Of a DNA stretch of 16,247 nucleotides, positions 12,631-16,247 are shown in pieces. The position numbers and the translations under genes are program-made. Source of the DNA: Clostridiales bacterium (lineage in GTDB: Bacteria; Bacillota; Clostridia; Christensenellales; Aristaeellaceae); contig JAAZAQ010000343.1 of assembly GCA_012514225.1 (NCBI GenBank), positions 1-16,247 of the forward strand, written 5' to 3'. A model generated the notes under the pieces. The model did no database searches, was not told the DNA's origin, and saw only the letters and a list, made by a program, of their open reading frames with translations. The stretch's first letter is position 1; each line of letters starts with the position of its first letter.

Positions 12631-14301
12631 TTGTACAATCTGCTCATCGGCGGCGCAGCCGGCCAGGGCATCGACACGGCCGGCTCCACGCTGGAACTCT
12701 ACATCAAGGACTCCGGGTGCGGCGTGTTCACGACGCGCGACCTGATGTCCCGCATCCGGGGCGGGCACAACTTCCTGCGCGTGCGCTTCGGCGAAGAAGA
12801 GGTGCGCGCCCATTCGGAAGCGCTGGACGGGCTGGTCGCCTTCAACGCGGAATCGGCCGCGCTGCACGCGGCGGAGCTGAAACCGGAGGGGTTTATCCTG
12901 TGTGACGCCAGCGCGGCGGCGGACGACCCCCGCGCGCTGCCCCTGGACATGGCGGGCATCGCCAAAACGCTCGGCAACGCCCGCGTCGCCGGCAGCGTCG
13001 CCGTGGGCGCCGTGCTGCGCCTGTTCGGGTTCCCCTTCGACCGGGAGCGGGCGGCGGGCGTGTTTGGCAAACTGTTCAAGCCGGAATTGGTGGACGTCAA
13101 CGTCAGGGCGCTCGAGGCCGGGCACAGGGCCGTGCCCGAAAGGTTCCCGCAGCCGCGGGGTCGGCTGCCGGAACGCATGCTGGTCTCCGGAAACAAGGCG
13201 CTGGCCCTGGGCGCGCTGGCCGCGGGGCTGCAGTTCTATTCCGCCTACCCGATGTCCCCCTCCACCTCCATCCTGGAGTACCTGGCGCAGACGGCGAAGG
13301 AAACAGGCATCCTGGTGGAGCAGGCGGAGGACGAAATCGCGGCCATCAACATGGCCATCGGCGCGTCCTTTGCGGGCGGAAGGGCGATGACCGGCACTTC
13401 AGGCGGCGGATTCAGCCTGATGGTGGAGGCGCTCGGGCTTTCCGGCATGGTTGAAGTGCCGCTGGTGGCGGTGGACGTTCAGCGCCCGGGGCCTGCGACC
13501 GGGCTTCCAACCCGGACGGAGCAAAGCGACCTGCTGTTCGTCATTTCCGCCGCCCAGGGGGAATTCCCGCGCATGGTCATCGCGCCACGTCACCATCTGG
13601 ACGCCTTCCACCAGGCGGCTCGCGCCATTGCGATGGCGGAGAAGTACCAGCTCCCCGTCATCCTGCTCAGCGACCAGTACCTGGCGGACGCCACCGCCGC
13701 CGTCGTTCCGCCGAACCCGTCGGCCGTCCGGCCATCCGCGCCGGAGGCGCCAAAGGAGGGGGAGCCCTACGCCCGGTACCGCTATACAGACAGCGGCGTC
13801 TCCCCGCGCATCTTCCCCGGGGACCGGCGCGGCTTCGCGGCGGCGGACTCGGACGAGCACGACGAATGGGGCCGCATCATCGAAGACGGCGAGACCCGCA
13901 ACTGGATGATGGAGAAGCGGATGCGAAAGCTGGAAGCGCTGAAGGGGGAGCTGGAGGAGCCGGCGCTTTTGGGGGACGCGGAGCCGGAGGTGCTGCTGGT
14001 CGGCTGGGGCTCCATGTTCGGGCCCCTGGAGGAAGCGGTGAGGCTGCTCAACCAGGCGGGCGGGACGCGCTACGGCGCGCTGGTGTTCTCGGACGTCTGG
14101 CCGCTGCCGCAGAAGGAGCTGGCGCGGCTTTCGAAAAGCGCCGTTGCGATGTATAACGTGGAGCAGAACTATACCGGCCAGCTGGCCTCCCTCATCCGGC
14201 AGGAAACAGGCCTGCGGATGAAGGGGAGCGTCCTGCGCTACGACGGCCGGCAGATGAGCGGCGGGGAAATCGCGCGCCGCGTGCGGGAGGCGGAACAATG
14301 A
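12631..14301 (+). CDS. korA: 2-oxoacid:ferredoxin oxidoreductase, fused gamma-alpha subunit
   Basis: A 556-residue subunit of a 2-oxoacid:ferredoxin oxidoreductase, most like 2-oxoglutarate (KorA) enzymes. Residues 1-175 are the gamma domain (LLIGGAAGQGIDTAGSTLEL at 4-23, then SRIRGGHNFLRVRF). Residues about 187-375 are the alpha (pyrimidine-binding) domain, with YPMSPSTSILEYL (206-218), EQAEDEIAAINMAIGASFAG (230-249) and TGTSGGGFSLM (254-264). A C-terminal domain follows. The start is a TTG at 12631: GGGGAGG (12617-12623) stands 7 bases before it and the homologous part begins exactly there. The in-frame ATG at 12577 lacks a ribosome site. The stop overlaps korB by four bases (ATGA). The enzyme makes reduced ferredoxin from acyl-CoA-forming decarboxylation, or runs in reverse. 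Substrate is inferred from the two-subunit layout. Confidence 0.92.
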   Translation: MYNLLIGGAAGQGIDTAGSTLELYIKDSGCGVFTTRDLMSRIRGGHNFLRVRFGEEEVRAHSEALDGLVAFNAESAALHAAELKPEGFILCDASAAADDPRALPLDMAGIAKTLGNARVAGSVAVGAVLRLFGFPFDRERAAGVFGKLFKPELVDVNVRALEAGHRAVPERFPQPRGRLPERMLVSGNKALALGALAAGLQFYSAYPMSPSTSILEYLAQTAKETGILVEQAEDEIAAINMAIGASFAGGRAMTGTSGGGFSLMVEALGLSGMVEVPLVAVDVQRPGPATGLPTRTEQSDLLFVISAAQGEFPRMVIAPRHHLDAFHQAARAIAMAEKYQLPVILLSDQYLADATAAVVPPNPSAVRPSAPEAPKEGEPYARYRYTDSGVSPRIFPGDRRGFAAADSDEHDEWGRIIEDGETRNWMMEKRMRKLEALKGELEEPALLGDAEPEVLLVGWGSMFGPLEEAVRLLNQAGGTRYGALVFSDVWPLPQKELARLSKSAVAMYNVEQNYTGQLASLIRQETGLRMKGSVLRYDGRQMSGGEIARRVREAEQ

Positions 14302-15152
14302 CGGAAAAACGCGTATACAAGCCCCTGGAGACCGCCTGGTGCCCCGGCTGCGGCAATTTCGGCATCCTGGGCGCGATTGGCAACGTGCTGGAGCGCCTGG
14401 GCAAGGACCCCCACGACGTGCTGCTGGTGGGCGGCATCGGGCAGGCGGCCAAGCTGCCGCAGTACTTCGAGGCCAACCATTTCTCCGGCCTTCACGGGCG
14501 GGCCGTGCCGCCGGCCGTCGCCGCCAAGATGGTCAACCCAAAGCTGACCGTCATCATCAACTCCGGCGACGGGGACAGCTACGGCGAGGGCGGGAACCAC
14601 TTCATCCACAACATCCGCCGCAACGTCGACATCACACACTTCGTCCACGACAACCAGCTCTACGCCCTGACCAAGGGGCAGGCCTCGCCCACCACGATGG
14701 TGGGGATGGAGACGGACGTGCAGGTGGACGGCAGCAGCGCCATCCCCTTCAACCCCGTGCTCATGGCGCTGGCCGCCGGAGCGGGCTTCGTTGCGCGCGG
14801 CTTCTCCGGCCGGCCGGAGCACCTGGAAGGCCTGATGGAGCGCGCCATCGCTTACAAAGGCTACGCGCTGGTGGACATCTTTCAGAACTGCGTAACCTTC
14901 AACAAACTCAACACCTACGCCTGGTACAACAGCCACGTGTACGAGCTGGACGGCAGCCACGACACCGGCGACCTCGCCCAGGCGATGAAGCTGGCGGAGG
15001 AATTCGGCGAGCGCATCCCCATCGGCGTGCTGTATGAGAAACCCCAGCCGACCTACCACGAAAAGCACCCCGCCCTCCGGGACGGGCAGGTGCTGGCCGG
15101 GCGGAACAACGACCCGGAAGCCGTCCGGCGGCTGATGCGGGCGCTGGTATAA
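14298..15152 (+). CDS. korB: 2-oxoacid:ferredoxin oxidoreductase, beta subunit
   Basis: A 284-residue thiamine-diphosphate-binding beta subunit. The N-terminal WCPGCGNFGILGAI (14-27) provides C15 and C18, and QNCVTFN supplies C198; these are likely [4Fe-4S] cluster ligands. The TPP/Mg site is NSGDGDSYGEGGNHFIHNIR (88-107) and DNQLYALTKGQASPTT (118-133), a signature shared by KorB and related two-subunit enzymes. IGQAAKLPQYFEANHFSGLH (47-66) is the usual thiazolium-side region. Translation is coupled to korA by the ATGA overlap. No delta ferredoxin subunit is present on either side, so electrons probably pass from the beta-subunit cluster to a separate ferredoxin. A hairpin terminator follows at 15210-15232. 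Confidence 0.95.
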   Translation: MTEKRVYKPLETAWCPGCGNFGILGAIGNVLERLGKDPHDVLLVGGIGQAAKLPQYFEANHFSGLHGRAVPPAVAAKMVNPKLTVIINSGDGDSYGEGGNHFIHNIRRNVDITHFVHDNQLYALTKGQASPTTMVGMETDVQVDGSSAIPFNPVLMALAAGAGFVARGFSGRPEHLEGLMERAIAYKGYALVDIFQNCVTFNKLNTYAWYNSHVYELDGSHDTGDLAQAMKLAEEFGERIPIGVLYEKPQPTYHEKHPALRDGQVLAGRNNDPEAVRRLMRALV

Positions 15153-15209
15153 GCCCGCAAAGGCATCGCCCCGGGATACGCCGCCGGGCCAGGGCTTTAC
15201 AAGGCATAA

Positions 15210-15240
15210 GCCGCCCGCGAACCGCGGGCGGCCGTTCCGT
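15210..15240 (+). terminator. Terminator of korAB
   Basis: Perfect 10-bp stem GCCGCCCGCG (15210-15219) with CGCGGGCGGC (15223-15232) and a 3-base loop. The tail CGTTCCGTTT is only moderately T-rich, but the stem is very stable. Confidence 0.7.
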
Positions 15241-15273
15241 TTGGAGGCGGTATCGGTTTGGCGCCCGGTGTGG

Positions 15274-15279
15274 TAGCAT
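15274..15279 (+). promoter_or_regulatory. Possible -10 element of the radical SAM gene
   Basis: TAGCAT at 15274-15279 preceded by TGG (extended -10 pattern), 28 bases before the TTG start. The -35 area (TATCGG at 15251-15256, 17 bases upstream) is weak. TAGCAT is also the -10 of the CHR promoter in this window. Confidence 0.35.
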
Positions 15280-15307
15280 GGCGCCATCACCGGATGAGGA
15301 GAGCGCA

Positions 15308-16247
15308 TTGCAAGCAGCGGAGCGCGCGCCGGCCCAGCCCTTGAGCGTCACGCTGGCCGCCGTCAATTCCCAGTACGTGCACGCCGCACTGGCGCCCTGG
15401 TGCCTGAAGGCCGGGGTGGAGAAATACGCCCGGCTGCCGCACGGGGTCCGCGTCGCGGAAGGCACGGTCAACGAGCCGCAGGAACAGCTGCTCGCCCGGC
15501 TGACGGAAGGCGCGCCCGACCTGCTGGGTCTCTCCTGCTATATCTGGAACATCCGCGCCGTCGGGGAGCTGCTGCCGCGGCTGCGCGACAAGCTGCCGGG
15601 CTGCGCCATCGTGCTGGGGGGACCGGAGGTTTCCTTCCGCGCGGCGGACGCGCTGGCCGCCTTCCCTGAGGCGGATTACCTGATTGCCGGGGAGGGGGAG
15701 CGCCCGCTGGCCCTGCTGGCGGACGCGCTGGGCGGCCTGGGCGGGCTGTTGGATATCCCCGGCCTGTGCTACAGGCAGGGCAATCAAACCATCGTCAGCG
15801 AGCCGCACGCTGAAGACGCGGTGCCGCCCGCCCCCCTCAGCCCGGACGCCCTCCGCCCGCTCCGGGGCCGCATCGCCTACCTGGAGACCAGCCGCGGCTG
15901 CCCCTACGCCTGCGCATTCTGTCTGTCCGGGCGGGCGGGCAGGACCCGCTTCCTGCCGCTGCCGCAGGCCTTCGAAGCCATCCAGGCCCTGGCCAACGCC
16001 GGCGCCGGAACCGTCAAGTTCGTCGACCGCACCTTCAACGCCGACCGCGCCCGGGCGGCCGCCATCCTGGGCTTTATCCGGGAAGAATACGGCCGGGGTG
16101 TCCCGGAGGGCGTCGCCTTCCACTTCGAAATCGCGGGCGACCTGATCGACCGGGCGCTGCTGGATATCGTGGAAGACAGCCCGGCGGGGCTGTTCCAGTT
16201 TGAAATCGGGCTCCAGTCCATGAACCCGGAAACCCTGCTGCGCATCC
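15308..16247 (+). CDS. B12-binding-domain radical SAM protein (DUF4080-like), 3'-truncated
   Basis: A frame open from the TTG at 15308 to the right edge (313 codons seen). GAGGAG (15296-15301) is 6 bases upstream of the TTG; the first in-frame ATG is not until 16220, inside the radical SAM domain, so TTG is almost certainly the start. Residues about 13-150 form a B12-binding-like Rossmann domain: TLAAVNSQYVHAALAPWCLK, then PDLLGLSCYIWNIRAV and IVLGGPEVSF. The usual cobalamin-ligating DxHxxG is not seen. ETSRGCPYACAFCLSG carries the CxxxCxxC cluster motif (C198, C202, C205). VKFVDRTFNAD and FQFEIGLQSMN continue the radical SAM barrel. The arrangement resembles DUF4080-containing proteins, whose C-terminal domain would lie outside the window. 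Substrate unknown. Confidence 0.9.
   Translation, partial: MQAAERAPAQPLSVTLAAVNSQYVHAALAPWCLKAGVEKYARLPHGVRVAEGTVNEPQEQLLARLTEGAPDLLGLSCYIWNIRAVGELLPRLRDKLPGCAIVLGGPEVSFRAADALAAFPEADYLIAGEGERPLALLADALGGLGGLLDIPGLCYRQGNQTIVSEPHAEDAVPPAPLSPDALRPLRGRIAYLETSRGCPYACAFCLSGRAGRTRFLPLPQAFEAIQALANAGAGTVKFVDRTFNADRARAAAILGFIREEYGRGVPEGVAFHFEIAGDLIDRALLDIVEDSPAGLFQFEIGLQSMNPETLLRI

Noticed and set aside
10990..13125. Very long minus-strand open frame across proS and the start of korA
   Set aside because: It runs antisense to two well-supported genes, shows no family motifs and is rich in Arg/Ala/Gly/His, as expected from the opposite strand of GC-rich coding DNA.
12631..15152. Indolepyruvate:ferredoxin oxidoreductase (IorAB)
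   Set aside because: In IorA the TPP-binding and ferredoxin-type domains are in the large subunit. Here TPP binding lies in the small subunit and the large one is a gamma-alpha fusion, as in KorAB.

Overview
This window is high-GC bacterial DNA (about two-thirds G+C by eye). It looks like a chromosomal segment of a strictly anaerobic, high-GC member of the Bacillota, probably an uncultured gut-type clostridial lineage. The reasons are a proline T-box leader before proS, the long form of hibernation factor HPF, strong Shine-Dalgarno sites with occasional GTG/TTG starts, a ferredoxin-linked 2-oxoacid oxidoreductase, and a B12/radical-SAM protein. The species cannot be named from the sequence. 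I see no tRNA, rRNA, CRISPR array, prophage or transposase gene.

Layout. 1-1315: a 5'-truncated gene and a secreted protein, both unrecognised. 1444-3352: an FNT-family anion channel on the minus strand, divergent from a pair of short CHR (chromate-type) transporter subunits on the plus strand; their -35 boxes lie back to back. 3364-4183: a small helical protein overlapping an RNA 2',3'-cyclic phosphodiesterase (thpR). 4211-4480: a non-coding, hairpin-rich element with imperfect inverted ends, between convergent thpR and deoC. 4510-5160 (minus): deoC. 5286-6167: a small GNAT-like protein and hpf. 6339-6764: a flavodoxin-like protein. 6837-8126 (minus): cca. 8223-9524: a solitary beta-class DNA methyltransferase, divergent from cca with overlapping promoters. 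9677-10699: an MreB-family actin. 10786-12480: promoter, T-box leader and proS (archaeal/eukaryotic-type ProRS). 12631-15152: korA-korB. 15308 to the right edge: a B12-binding-domain radical SAM gene starting at TTG, cut by the window.

How it fits together. Most genes are separately transcribed housekeeping units: tRNA maturation and charging (cca, proS), ribosome hibernation (hpf), RNA end processing (thpR), deoxynucleoside breakdown (deoC), cell shape (mreB) and ferredoxin-coupled 2-oxoacid metabolism (korAB). GC-rich hairpins separate many of the units. Promoters close to the sigma-A consensus can be read before several genes. The least ordinary items are the structured repeat at 4211-4480, the FNT channel with Asn at the usual central-His position, and the methyltransferase whose catalytic motif reads DPPA. 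No clear multi-gene novel system is visible.
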